DNA of 64,000 bases from JAFKFJ01 sp963786445 (GCA_963786445.1 CAWAZU010000029.1:80362-144361), one strand, 5' to 3'; numbered from the stretch's first letter, positions 56,711 to 64,000 are shown. A program made the numbers and translations. The notes: generated by a model from the sequence alone, not told the origin.

Positions 56711-57213
56711 GGCGGCGCAGAGTGGCGGGTCGAATCACATCACGCCGGGTCGGGGGAATCCCCTTCGTCCCCGCAGCCTCATGCCGTAGCGGTCCTGCAG
56801 ACGCAGCAGCGCGCCTCTGAGGTCGGCCGTGACATACGCCGGGCCGCGCGTTTCGATCAGGCAGATGCGCCTGCGGGCACGATCCATGCACCCTGCAACG
56901 GAGATCGCTACAGTCCGTGATAGGTAGATTCCGAAGCTGCCGTCATCAGCGCCTCGACCCTTATGATGGCGCCGAGCGGCTGGAGGTGCGTCAATGGAGG
57001 ACATCCTGCGGCAACCGACGGGATGGCGGGTCAACGCGCTGAAGCCGCAAGCGGCTTGCCGACGTTTCGGCGCAAGAGATCTCGGCCTGAAGGCAAGGCA
57101 TCTGCGCGGGCGTTGTCAATCCGAAGACGGTAGATTACCAACGCCGCCTTTCAAGCCTTAGGCCCCAGCGCTTCGCCGTTGCAGTCGCGACCATCCCAAT
57201 CCGTGGAGCAAAC
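56711..57213. other. intergenic region, ~500 bases
   Basis: No gene I can support with confidence. A minus-strand frame at 56735-56887 could encode a 50-residue Arg-rich peptide (MDRARRRICLIETRGPAYVT and on), but no family or ribosome site backs it. The right end holds the leader of the HiPIP gene with GGAGCAAAC before its ATG. Composition is mixed, so this may be decayed DNA. Confidence 0.5.
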
Positions 57214-57507
57214 ATGACCAACGCATCCGAAATCCAGTCGGCAGAGCTTTCCCGCCGCTCGGCATTGCGGAAACTTGCGCTCGCTGCCGGCGGTGCCGCT
57301 ATTTTCGCCACGAACATGACCGAAAATCGCGCGGCCGCAGATCAGACCAAGATGGCACAGAAGGCGGTCGCCTATCAGGACTCGCCGCAGGGCATGCAGA
57401 GCTGCGGCAATTGCATGCAGTTCGAGCCGCCGGCTTCGTGCAAGGTCGTCGATGGCAACATCAGCCCGGGCGGTTGGTGCAAGATCTACGTGAAGAAACC
57501 AGCTTAG
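57214..57507 (+). CDS. high-potential iron-sulfur protein (HiPIP), Tat-exported
   Basis: A 97-residue periplasmic electron carrier. A Tat signal is seen as SRRSALRKLALAAGGAAIF (residues 13-31). The mature part has AVAYQDSPQGMQSCGNCMQFEPPASC, KVVDG and SPGGWC; the four cysteines (CxxC, then C, then C) match the HiPIP 4Fe-4S ligand pattern. HiPIPs carry electrons to photosynthetic reaction centres or oxidases in purple bacteria and some acidophiles. It stands alone close to the IS66 insertion. Confidence 0.92.
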   Translation: MTNASEIQSAELSRRSALRKLALAAGGAAIFATNMTENRAAADQTKMAQKAVAYQDSPQGMQSCGNCMQFEPPASCKVVDGNISPGGWCKIYVKKPA

Positions 57508-57603
57508 GTCGGGAGCAAAATCTTTTCGTCGGCTCGCGTCGTTATCGGCCTTTGCGGCGCGGCAGTTTGCCCAACCGCCCAGGGCGGCCTTCGTAAAGCG
57601 GCT

Positions 57604-58039
57604 TCAATCCGGTTGGCCGTCCGACCCAATCGCTCGTCGGTCCCCAGAGCATCGGTTACGATGCAGCGCTGGAGCCGGCCGATGTTCAAGCCGTCGCCAA
57701 CAGGCGAACGATCCCGACGCGAGGGCCGAGACGACCCGCGCGACATCGTCGCCCTCGCCCCAGCGCCCCGCCGGAACGACGCCGTCGGCGATCAGCCGGT
57801 CGTACTTCTCCGTGACCGGGGCTGTCATGTCCGAACGAATGATGCCGGGCCGAACGTCGAAGACGCCGATACCATCCTTGGCAAAGCGAACGGCCAATCT
57901 CCTGCTCCACATGGCGAGTGCTGCCTTCGAAATGCAGTAGTCGAGCCGATCCGGCGAGACATGGGACGCACTCACGGAGCTGATGTTGATGATGGAACGG
58001 GAAAGCGGGCCCGGATCTTGCTGCAGCATCAGCTGCAAT
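57604..58039 (-). pseudogene. C-terminal half of an SDR gene split by IS66
   Basis: Reads LMLQQDPGPLSRSIINISSVSASHVSPDRLDYCISKAALAM (in parts: INISSVSASH with the catalytic Ser, DYCISKAALA with Tyr and Lys), RPGIIRSDMTAPV and GEGDDVARVV, an SDR C-domain. The reading is intact up to the IS66 boundary at 58039/58040, where it would continue from 63586. Near 57705 the end is disturbed: GDGLNIGRL appears in another frame, so the natural C-terminus is damaged or contains a sequence error. Confidence 0.85.
58032..58039. repeat. 8-bp target-site duplication, left copy (IS66)
   Basis: GCTGCAAT, identical to 63586-63593, directly outside the left end of the IS66 element. Eight bases is the standard IS66 duplication length. 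Confidence 0.93.
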
Positions 58040-58098
58040 GTAAGCGTCGTGGTGGCGGCACATGGCGGCGCGATGCGTTGCTGTGATGCAAGGCGTTG

Positions 58099-58584
58099 AT
58101 GGACGAAGTTGTGCAGACGCGCGGGCTGGACGAGAGCGCTCATACGACTGGTCGTAAGAGTGCACGCAATCGTCCGATGGAGATCATCACGCGGGGCGAG
58201 CGCCGGCGCTCGTGGGCACTGGAGCAGAAGCGTGAGATTGTCGCGGAGAGCCTGGGCTCTGAGCTGACGCCGACGGAGGTCGCGCGCAAGTACGCGATCA
58301 GCTCCGGGCAGCTCTACACGTGGCGTCGTCAATTGCTGGGCATGCCGGGGACGATGATCGAACGCGCCGTGCCGCGGTTTGCCGAGGTGGAGACAGCGCT
58401 GGCCTTGCCAGGCGCATCGGAACCGGCGCTGATCAGCGAGACCGCGCCGCCTCGACCGCCCGCACCGGCGCACGCCATCGGAATGATCGAGATCATGCTG
58501 CCGAGCGGTGTGTCGCTGCGCGTGGACGCCGAGGTCGATGGCCGTGCGCTCCGTCGGGTGCTGGAGGCGCTGGGCCGTCGATGA
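58099..58584 (+). CDS. tnpA: IS66 TnpA (helix-turn-helix accessory protein)
   Basis: First IS66 gene, about 161 aa. The HTH region reads RRSWALEQKREIVAESLGSELTPTEVARKYAISSGQLYTWRRQLL (residues ~37-80), as in TnpA/OrfA of the family. The middle is Ala/Pro-rich, and the end IEIMLPSGVSLRVDAEVDGRALRRVLEAL is conserved in IS66. Its stop overlaps the tnpB start (ATGA). TTG at 58096 is an alternative start. Confidence 0.93.
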   Translation: MDEVVQTRGLDESAHTTGRKSARNRPMEIITRGERRRSWALEQKREIVAESLGSELTPTEVARKYAISSGQLYTWRRQLLGMPGTMIERAVPRFAEVETALALPGASEPALISETAPPRPPAPAHAIGMIEIMLPSGVSLRVDAEVDGRALRRVLEALGRR

Positions 58585-58931
58585 TCACGCTCGCGCCGGG
58601 GCTGCGCGTGTATCTGGCCTGCGGCGTCACCGACATGCGCAAGGGCATGGTGGGTCTGGCAATGCTGGTGCAGCAGAGCCTGAGCGATGATCCGTTCGGC
58701 GGCGCCGTGTTTGCCTTCCGTGGGCGTCGCGCCGGGCTGATCAAGCTGATCTGGCACGACGGCATCGGCCTGTGCCTGCTGACCAAGCGGCTGGAGCGCG
58801 GCCAGTTCGCGTGGCCGTCGGCGAGCACGACGGGACGGATTATGCTGTCCTCGGCGCAACTGGCGGCGCTGCTCGACGGCTGCGAGTGGCGGGCGCCGGC
58901 CGCACGCCGCAGACCCGAACTCGCCGGCTGA
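58581..58931 (+). CDS. tnpB: IS66 TnpB accessory protein
   Basis: 116 aa, typical TnpB/Orf2: LRVYLACGVTDMRKGMVGLAMLVQQSL, FRGRRAGLIKLIWHDGIGLCLLTKRLERGQFAWP and the ending SSAQLAALLDGCEWR. Required with TnpA and TnpC for IS66 transposition. It begins inside the tnpA stop and ends 63 bases before tnpC. Confidence 0.95.
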   Translation: MITLAPGLRVYLACGVTDMRKGMVGLAMLVQQSLSDDPFGGAVFAFRGRRAGLIKLIWHDGIGLCLLTKRLERGQFAWPSASTTGRIMLSSAQLAALLDGCEWRAPAARRRPELAG

Positions 58932-58994
58932 AACTTTGCCGAACCTTCGCACAAACTCTGGCCCCGACGCGGCGGCGTCGTTCACCATGGCACC

Positions 58995-60512
58995 GTGCCG
59001 ATCGACCCTGCCCCCCTGCCGAACGATCCCGCCTTGCTGCAGCAGATGCTGCGTGAGCTGTACGCGGAGAATGACAGGCTGCGACTGCTGCTGCAGCGTC
59101 TGGCGCGCCACCAGTTTGGCCGCCGCTCCGAGCAGCTGACCGACGAGCAGTTGCAGCTCGGCCTTGAGGATCTCGAGCAGACGGTTGCCGAGAACCAGGC
59201 CAGTCAGGATGCGGCCGAACCAACCGGAGATCGGCCGGCAAACCCCCGCACCGATCGCCCCGCCCGCAACCGCGGCGCGTTGCCGCCACATCTGCCCCGC
59301 TACGAAGTGGTGATCGATGCCGAGCCCATGGCCTGTCCTTGCTGCGGCGGCGCCATGCACTGCATTGGCGAGGCGCGCACCGAGCAACTCGACATCGTGC
59401 CGGCGCAACTGCGCGTGCGGGTCACGCGGCGCCCGCGCTACGCCTGCCGCGCCTGTGAATGCGCCGTGGTGGTGGCGCCGGCGCCGGAGCGGCCAATCGA
59501 CAGGGGCATGCCGACCGAAGCACTGATCGCGCATGTCGTGGTCAGCAAGTTCTGCGATTCCCTGCCGCTGTACCGGCAGACGCAGATGCTGGCACGGCAA
59601 GGCGTGTCGCTTGACCGCGCGACGCTGAGCAACTGGGTGGGGAGTGCCTGCTGGTGGCTGACGCCGCTCTATGAATTAGTGCTCGGCACGGTGCTGTCGT
59701 CGACAAAAGTGTTTGCCGACGACACGACACTACCGGTGCTCGATCCCGGCCGCGGGCGGACCAAGACTGGCCGGCTCTGGTGCTACGCTGTCGATGACCG
59801 GCCGTGGCGCGGTCCGTCACATCCCTGCGTTGCCTATGTCTATTCGCAGGACCGCAAGGACGCGCGGCCCGCCGAACATCTGGCCGGCTTCGGCGGCGTG
59901 CTACAGGTCGACGGGTATGCGGGGTTCAAGCGCCTGGCCGGCGATCGCGCCGACGGATCGGTGCGGCTGGCCTTCTGCTGGGCGCACATGCGGCGCGACT
60001 TCTTCCAGTTCCACGCTTCGACGAAGTCGCCGCTGGCCGCCGAACTGCTGGCCCGCGTCGCCGCTCTCTACGCGATCGAGGCCGGGATCCGTGGTCAGTC
60101 CGCCGAACACCGACGGCAGGTGCGCCAGGAGCGAAGTCGACCGATCGTCGAAGGCCTGCATGAATGGCTGCTCGAGCATGTCGAACGCGTCTCCGGCACG
60201 TCCGATCTGGCGAAGGCGATGCGCTACGCGATCCGACACTGGCCCGGCCTGGTCGCGTTCCTCGACGACGGCCGCATCGAGATGGACACCAATGTCGTGG
60301 AGCGCGCCATCCGCCCGCATACCTTGACGCGCAAGAATGCGCTGTTCGCCGGTTCCGACGGCGGAGCACGTCATTGGGCGATCGCCATGACGCTGATCCA
60401 GACCGCCAAACTGAATGGCATCGAGCCGATGGCCTGGCTCACCGACGTGCTCAAACGCGTTGTCTCCGGCCGCATGCGGATTCCGATGATGCCGGACAGC
60501 GATTCCGATTGA
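58995..60512 (+). CDS. tnpC: IS66 TnpC transposase, C-terminus replaced by IS21 insertion
   Basis: Large IS66 transposase. It has a leucine-zipper start (LLQQMLRELYAENDRLRLLLQRL), zinc-finger cysteines (CPCCGG), and the DDE residues in VFADDTTLPVLDPG, LQVDGYAGF and NVVERAIRPH. Native sequence ends at base 60474 (VLKRVVSGR); beyond it the frame reads into the IS21 end and adds MRIPMMPDSDSD. The missing native C-terminus is at 63106-63200. GTG start at 58995. Loss of about 30 C-terminal residues may or may not abolish activity. Confidence 0.93.
   Translation: MPIDPAPLPNDPALLQQMLRELYAENDRLRLLLQRLARHQFGRRSEQLTDEQLQLGLEDLEQTVAENQASQDAAEPTGDRPANPRTDRPARNRGALPPHLPRYEVVIDAEPMACPCCGGAMHCIGEARTEQLDIVPAQLRVRVTRRPRYACRACECAVVVAPAPERPIDRGMPTEALIAHVVVSKFCDSLPLYRQTQMLARQGVSLDRATLSNWVGSACWWLTPLYELVLGTVLSSTKVFADDTTLPVLDPGRGRTKTGRLWCYAVDDRPWRGPSHPCVAYVYSQDRKDARPAEHLAGFGGVLQVDGYAGFKRLAGDRADGSVRLAFCWAHMRRDFFQFHASTKSPLAAELLARVAALYAIEAGIRGQSAEHRRQVRQERSRPIVEGLHEWLLEHVERVSGTSDLAKAMRYAIRHWPGLVAFLDDGRIEMDTNVVERAIRPHTLTRKNALFAGSDGGARHWAIAMTLIQTAKLNGIEPMAWLTDVLKRVVSGRMRIPMMPDSDSD
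60450..60474. repeat. 25-bp direct repeat, left copy, flanking IS21
   Basis: Bases 60450-60474 (starting CTCAAACGCG, ending GGCCGCA) are identical to 63081-63105. The match stops exactly at both IS21 ends, so it looks like the target duplication, though IS21 elements usually make 4-8 bp. Confidence 0.9.
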
Positions 60513-60555
60513 AGCCGGACGCTGATTCCGATCCAAGGCGGACAGGGATTCCGAT
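60480..60555. repeat. four ATTCCGAT repeats at the left IS21 end
   Basis: ATTCCGAT occurs at 60480, 60502, 60525 and 60548, spacing 22-23 bases, with GGAC-containing linkers. These are the expected transposase-binding repeats, mirrored at the right end. Confidence 0.9.
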
Positions 60556-60593
60556 CGATCCCGTCCAGGGTCGTCGTCGACGTGGCTATGGGG

Positions 60594-61355
60594 TCAGGCA
60601 GCCGCCTCGGCGTCAAGCGTGAGCGCTTTGGCGGCCCGTTTTCGCAGGGATTCTCCCTTCAGCACCAGGCGATGGGCGTTGTGGACAAGCCGGTCCAGGA
60701 CGGCGTCCGCGATGGTCGGATCGCCGATCACCTCGTGCCAATGATCGACAGGCAGTTGGCTGGTGACGATGGTCGAGCCACGGTCGTAGCGGTCGTCCAT
60801 GATCTCCAGCAGATCGCGGCGTTGATCGCCGGTGAGGGGCGCCAGGCCCCAGTCGTCCAGGATCAGCAGTTGCACCCGACTGATCGTCTTCAACAGCCGA
60901 CCGTGGCGCCCATCGCCGCGCGCCAGGGCCAGCGCCTCGAGCAGCCGCGGCACGCGGTGATAGACAACCGAGCGGTTGTCCCGGCAGGCCTTATGGCCGA
61001 GCGCGCAGGCAATCCAGGACTTGCCGACGCCGGTCGGACCGATGACGAGCAGGTTCTGTTTGCGGTCGATCCAGTCGCCGGCCGCCAGCTTCTGGAACAG
61101 AGCGCGGTCCAGACCGCGCGGCGCCCGCAGATCGATGTCCTCGACGACGGCCTCCTGGCGCAGGGCGGCGAACCGCAGGCGGGCGACCAGCCGCTTGTTC
61201 TCGCGCTCCATCGTCTCGCGATCGAGCAGCAGCGCCAGCCGTTCCTCGAAGTCCAGTGCCGCGATGTCCGGCTGTCGGCGCTGATCGTCGAGCGCGCGGG
61301 CCATGCCGGTCAGGCCAAGCGCGAGCAGGCGTTCCTGGGTGGGATGGGCGAGCAT
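60594..61355 (-). CDS. istB: IS21 helper ATPase IstB
   Basis: 253-aa AAA+ helper that assists IstA in target selection. Walker A LLVIGPTGVGKSWIACALG (about residues 103-121), Walker B VQLLILDDWGLAPL, then RYDRGSTIVTSQLPVDHWHEVIGDPTIADAVLDRLVHNA with the sensor and arginine-finger region. It follows istA by 12 bases. Intact. Confidence 0.96.
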   Translation of the reverse strand: MLAHPTQERLLALGLTGMARALDDQRRQPDIAALDFEERLALLLDRETMERENKRLVARLRFAALRQEAVVEDIDLRAPRGLDRALFQKLAAGDWIDRKQNLLVIGPTGVGKSWIACALGHKACRDNRSVVYHRVPRLLEALALARGDGRHGRLLKTISRVQLLILDDWGLAPLTGDQRRDLLEIMDDRYDRGSTIVTSQLPVDHWHEVIGDPTIADAVLDRLVHNAHRLVLKGESLRKRAAKALTLDAEAAA

Positions 61356-61367
61356 CGGATCTCCTTC

Positions 61368-62909
61368 TCAGTGGTAGTAGCCGCGGCCGCGGATGTTGGC
61401 GTGCAGCAGCGGGGCCGCGTCGGCTGCCGTCTCGTCGTGGAATGCGCGGTCGAGGCCGGTCTTCAGGATCGAGGCGATCGAGCCGTAGGTCCGCGCGCCG
61501 ATGCTCAGCCCGCGCTGGCAGGCCGCTTCGAGCCGCACATCTCCGTAGGTCTTGGCCAGCTGCAGGATGCCGAGACAGGCCCGGAAGCCCTGCTCGGGGT
61601 GCGGCTTGGTGCGCATGATGGTCTCGACCAGGGCGGCCGTGCCCGGCCCCACCTGCGCCGCAAAGGACAGCATCCGTGCCGGCGTCCAACTGGCGTAGCG
61701 CCGATGCGCGCTCGGCATGTGCTCGGGCGTCGTCGTATGCCGCCGCTTCACCGCGGAGCGGGGATGGGCGGCAACACGCTGGCCGACGTGGAACACCTCG
61801 ATCGTTGTGTCGGTGAGGCGCGCCTCGACCACCTCGCGGATCAGCCGCGACGGCACGGAATAGAAATGTCCATGAACTTCAACATGATAGTCGGGCGCCA
61901 CCCGGCAGCGCCGCCACTCGGCGTAGGCGTAGGGCTCCGCCGGCAACGCCAGCAGCGCGGGGCGGTCGATCGTCTCGAAGAATTCGCGGCGGCTCGCGCC
62001 GAGCCTGCGCATCAGCCGGGCGTTTAGGTCGCCCTGGACGTCCCGGATCGCTTCGTTCAGCTCGCCCAGCGACAGGAACCGCCGGTTGCGCAACCGCGCC
62101 AGGATGAAGCGCTCGACGATCAGCACCGCGACCTCCACCTTGGCCTTGTCGCGCGGCCGGCGGACCCGCGTCGGCAGCACGGCGGTGCTGTAGTGGGCCG
62201 CCATCTCCTGGTAGGTGCGGTTGATGCCGGGTTCGTAGCGACAGGCTGCCGTCACCCCGGCGCGCAGATTGTCGCAGACCAGCAGCTTCGGCGCGCCGCC
62301 CAGGAACGCGAGCGCGTTGACGTGCGCGCCGATCCAATCCGCGAGCCCCTCGCTCCAGCGCGCCTCCGCATAGGTGTAGTTGGACGCGCCCAACACGGCG
62401 ACGAAGATGTGAGCGCGCCGCTCCTCGCCGGTCGCCCCGTCGAACACCGGCACCGTGTCGCCGGCGTAGTCCACGAACAGCTTCTCGCCGGCGACGTGGG
62501 TCTGGCGCATCGTCGCGCTGACGCCGCGGCGCCAGGCGATATACAGATCGCAGAACCGGCTATAGCCGTAGCCGTCCGGTTGCTCGGCGCGGTATTCCTC
62601 CCAGAGCAGAAGCAGCGTCACGCCACGGCGGCGCAGTTCGGCGTGGACATGGTTCCAGTCCGGCATGACGCGCGTCGGCGCCTTGTAGAACCCGGCCGGC
62701 GTGAACAACCGCCGCTCCAGTTCGGCATCGTCAATCTCGGCTGGAACTGGCCAGGTGATCCCGATCACCGCCGTCCGCCGCAGATACTCCGCAACCGTCG
62801 TGTGGCCGACCCCGACCGAGCGCGCGATCGTCCGCACGCTCGCGCCACACGCATACTTCAGCCGCAAAACCTCTCGCACTTTCCGCATCGACAATCTCTC
62901 GGTTGGCAT
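61368..62909 (-). CDS. istA: IS21 transposase IstA
   Basis: 513-aa DDE transposase. N-terminal HTH reads RKVREVLRLKYACGASVRTIARSVGVGHTTVAEYL. The catalytic core has EKLFVDYAGDTVPVFDG (first Asp), KLLVCDNLRAGV (second Asp) and the Glu in the region RPRDKAKVEVAVLIVERF. A C-terminal domain with HVEVHGHFYSVP follows. Intact and the likely active enzyme of this element. Confidence 0.96.
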   Translation of the reverse strand: MPTERLSMRKVREVLRLKYACGASVRTIARSVGVGHTTVAEYLRRTAVIGITWPVPAEIDDAELERRLFTPAGFYKAPTRVMPDWNHVHAELRRRGVTLLLLWEEYRAEQPDGYGYSRFCDLYIAWRRGVSATMRQTHVAGEKLFVDYAGDTVPVFDGATGEERRAHIFVAVLGASNYTYAEARWSEGLADWIGAHVNALAFLGGAPKLLVCDNLRAGVTAACRYEPGINRTYQEMAAHYSTAVLPTRVRRPRDKAKVEVAVLIVERFILARLRNRRFLSLGELNEAIRDVQGDLNARLMRRLGASRREFFETIDRPALLALPAEPYAYAEWRRCRVAPDYHVEVHGHFYSVPSRLIREVVEARLTDTTIEVFHVGQRVAAHPRSAVKRRHTTTPEHMPSAHRRYASWTPARMLSFAAQVGPGTAALVETIMRTKPHPEQGFRACLGILQLAKTYGDVRLEAACQRGLSIGARTYGSIASILKTGLDRAFHDETAADAAPLLHANIRGRGYYH

Positions 62910-62999
62910 CGCGGTCCCCCTGCTTGGAAGACCACGCTACCGGTCATCGGATCGTCGACTTCGGCCCCACAGCCCCTCCTCAGCGCTGTCCGGCATCAA

Positions 63000-63075
63000 T
63001 CGGAATCACTGTCCGGCTTCCGTCGGAATCAGTGTCCCCCTTGCGTCGGAATGACTGTCCGCCTTGGCTCGGAAT
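63000..63075. repeat. four TCGGAAT repeats at the right IS21 end
   Basis: TCGGAAT occurs at 63000, 63023, 63046 and 63069, exactly 23 bases apart, the reverse complement of the left-end repeats. Confidence 0.9.
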
Positions 63076-63080
63076 ACGCA

Positions 63081-63105
63081 CTCAAACGCGTTGTCTCCGG
63101 CCGCA
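63081..63105. repeat. 25-bp direct repeat, right copy, flanking IS21
   Basis: Identical to 60450-60474; the native IS66 tnpC reading continues from this copy. Confidence 0.9.
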
Positions 63106-63200
63106 CCAAGATTTGCGACCTGCACACGCTGCTGCCATGGAACTGGCAAGGGCAGACAGCAACCGCGGAAATCGCGATGCAGCAGGCCAGGGCTGCATGA
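63106..63200 (+). pseudogene. displaced C-terminus of IS66 TnpC
   Basis: Following the repeat, the frame reads TKICDLHTLLPWNWQ and runs to the stop at 63198-63200. LLPWNW is the standard end of IS66 transposases. Joining 58995-60474 to 63106-63200 gives 1575 bases, an exact 525 codons, confirming the pre-insertion gene. Confidence 0.93.
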
Positions 63201-63527
63201 TCGACCATCCGGAGATCACCGAACGTCTGATCGCGAAGCTGAATGACGCTCTGCCGGTCCCGGCACGCCTGACGCCGGAATTGCAAGGACGTGCTGCGAC
63301 GCCAGAACTCTGGGCCGGCGGTCCCGGCTCAGGCCACAATCACATGGATCAGCTACGCGGGCGATGAAGGCGGGATCGTCTGCAAACTCGACCTTGGGCC
63401 GGACGTTGAGAATGCGGCCTTCACGTCCATCACCCATCTGCGCTTCGACGCCCGTCTGCCACTGGCCCGCGAAATCGCCGCCTATCAAAAACACCGCGTC
63501 AAAAGCCTCCAGCGCCACCCACGATAG
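63197..63527 (+). CDS. IS66 passenger protein, one frameshift
   Basis: Small passenger gene at the end of the IS66. The start overlaps the tnpC stop (ATGA). Reads MIDHPEITERLIAKLNDALP and TPELQG, then in a second frame ATITWISYAGDEGGIVCKLDLGP, ITHLRFDARLPLAREIAAYQKHRVKSL. One base too many near 63290 separates them; removed, it gives about 109 aa. Similar passengers occur in other alphaproteobacterial IS66 copies, as I recall. Function unknown. Confidence 0.75.
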
Positions 63528-63585
63528 CCACGCCACGCTCACCGCCCTCCAGCAAAACCCGACGTGCTGTCGCCACGACGCTTAC

Positions 63586-63593
63586 GCTGCAAT
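63586..63593. repeat. 8-bp target-site duplication, right copy (IS66)
   Basis: GCTGCAAT, identical to 58032-58039, directly outside the right end of the IS66 element. Confidence 0.93.
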
Positions 63594-63841
63594 ACCGCCT
63601 GGGTGAGGAACTCGTTCCACGCAGGTTGACTGCCATCACGCGGTCGAAGTTCTCCGGTCGCAGAGCCAGCACGTCCCCGCGTTCCACCGTATCCATGCCG
63701 GCGTTGTTCCCGAGGCAGTCGATGCGAGCGCGACCCAGCCTGATGGCGTCGATCCAAGCCGTGTGAACATTCAGATCGCTGATATCGCCGCTGAGGTAGG
63801 TGACTGCGCCGCCGTGCCGGCGCAAGCTCTCCGCGACGCCG
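63586..63841 (-). pseudogene. N-terminal half of the SDR gene split by IS66, itself 5'-truncated
   Basis: Reads RHGGAVTYLSGDISD, NNAGMDTVERGDVLALRP and NFDRVMAVNLRGT, then FLTQAVLQ in a neighbouring frame (one base seems missing near 63608). It joins in frame with the piece at 57604-58039 through the duplicated GCTGCAAT: QAVLQ-LMLQQDP. The usual N-terminal TGxxxGIG nucleotide motif is absent: the GMC gene ends where it should be. The SDR was therefore probably already truncated. Confidence 0.8.
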
Positions 63842-63844
63842 TCG

Positions 63845-64000
63845 TCATCCGGGCGGCAAGGGCGGCTTGCCGAGCACCAGGTCGGCAGCCTTTTTGCCGA
63901 TCGTGATGGTGGACGCGTTCGTGTTGGAAAAGTTCACCCGCGGCATGATCGAGGCATCGCAGACGCGCAGGCCGTCGAGACCTCTCACCTTCAGCTCCAG
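63845..64000 (-). CDS. GMC-family oxidoreductase, C-terminal end (partial)
   Basis: The last 51 codons of a flavin oxidoreductase running off the right edge: VRGLDGLRVCDASIMPRVN, then FSNTNASTITIGKKAADLVLG and a stop at 63845. DGLRVCDASIMPR and NTNASTITIGKKAADL are the family's C-terminal signature with the conserved Asn. Most like choline dehydrogenase-type GMC enzymes. It is upstream of the SDR fragment on the same strand. Confidence 0.88.
   Translation of the reverse strand: MELKVRGLDGLRVCDASIMPRVNFSNTNASTITIGKKAADLVLGKPPLPPG

Larger units (their letters stand above)
60475..63080. mobile_element. IS21-family insertion sequence
   Basis: A 2606-bp element with ends TGCGGATTCCGA (60475) and TGCGTATTCCGA (reverse complement from 63080). 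Both ends hold four copies of ATTCCGA at about 23-bp spacing, the multiple terminal repeats typical of IS21. It encodes istA and istB on the minus strand, both intact. Inserted in tnpC of the IS66 element, flanked by 25-bp direct repeats. Probably the most recent insertion here. Confidence 0.93.
58040..63585. mobile_element. IS66-family insertion sequence, interrupted by IS21
   Basis: A complete IS66 element: ends begin GTAAGCGTCGTGG on both sides (58040 inward; reverse complement from 63585), 13 identical bases then further partial match. Perfect 8-bp GCTGCAAT duplications flank it. It carries tnpA, tnpB, tnpC and a passenger gene. An IS21 element (60475-63080) sits in tnpC; without that and its 25-bp duplication the IS66 is about 2.9 kb, normal for the family. 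It splits an SDR gene. Confidence 0.93.

Noticed and set aside
56735..56887. Possible 50-residue minus-strand protein
   Set aside because: No ribosome site, no family, Arg-rich; mentioned only within the intergenic entry.
60480..63075. CRISPR-like repeats (23-bp periodic ATTCCGA)
   Set aside because: The repeats are 7-8 bp, occur only at the two ends of the IS21 element in inverted orientation, and have no spacer pattern.
58032..63593. Composite transposon carrying cargo between two IS copies
   Set aside because: IS66 and IS21 are nested, not flanking; there is only one target duplication for each and no cargo beyond the IS66 passenger.

Overview
This is a 64 kb window of high-GC DNA from an alphaproteobacterium, most likely Rhodospirillales and probably Acetobacteraceae. 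The clues are strong G/C third-position bias, a C4-pathway 5-aminolevulinate synthase, a fabD-fabG-acpP-fabF-mltG cluster, sulfotransferase/TPR and PRC-barrel stress genes, a Tat-exported HiPIP, and IS66 and IS21 elements. No rRNA, tRNA or CRISPR array was seen. The assignment rests on gene content read by eye, not on a search.

Layout. 0-11 kb is mostly housekeeping: a DsbA-like thioredoxin, a NUDIX hydrolase, tkt-gap-pgk with a glutathione S-transferase, hemA and an RlmI-like methyltransferase. 11-30 kb is a carbohydrate-uptake block with three ABC systems. The first is an RbsBAC-type transporter with a FadR-like regulator (11.3-15.6 kb). The second is a sorbitol/mannitol-type smo cluster with a SorC regulator, binding protein, two permeases and two polyol dehydrogenases, but no ATPase (15.6-21.3 kb). 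The third is an RbsBAC-type transporter with an SMP-30 lactonase, a DXR-II/DRL-like oxidoreductase and a divergent GntR regulator (23.2-30.3 kb). A beta-repeat exoprotein with a good sigma70-type promoter sits between the second and third.

30-38 kb holds an ArsR regulator, a TPR-sulfotransferase, a MAPEG protein and the fatty-acid synthesis cluster. 38-48.5 kb is an envelope, redox and stress neighbourhood: a cytochrome b/molybdopterin fusion, a DUF2945 protein, three PRC-barrel proteins, DUF488, NDH-2, a GMC oxidoreductase, VOC, DoxX and cupin proteins. 48.7-50 kb is rpsF-rpsR-rplI. 50-57.5 kb carries cfa, a duplicated cfa 3' fragment, a lower-GC methyltransferase that looks acquired, a thiolase-like protein, a ClC channel and a HiPIP.

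From 57.6 kb to the end is a nested insertion. An IS66-family element with a perfect 8-bp target duplication splits an SDR gene. It is itself interrupted inside tnpC by an IS21-family element flanked by a 25-bp direct repeat. The end of a GMC oxidoreductase gene runs off the right edge.

A recurring oddity affects interpretation. At least twelve single-base insertions break otherwise well-conserved genes, including essential fabF and fabG. Removing one base restores the family sequence each time, so these look like assembly or sequencing errors rather than pseudogenes. Affected genes are given here as whole genes with the frameshift noted.
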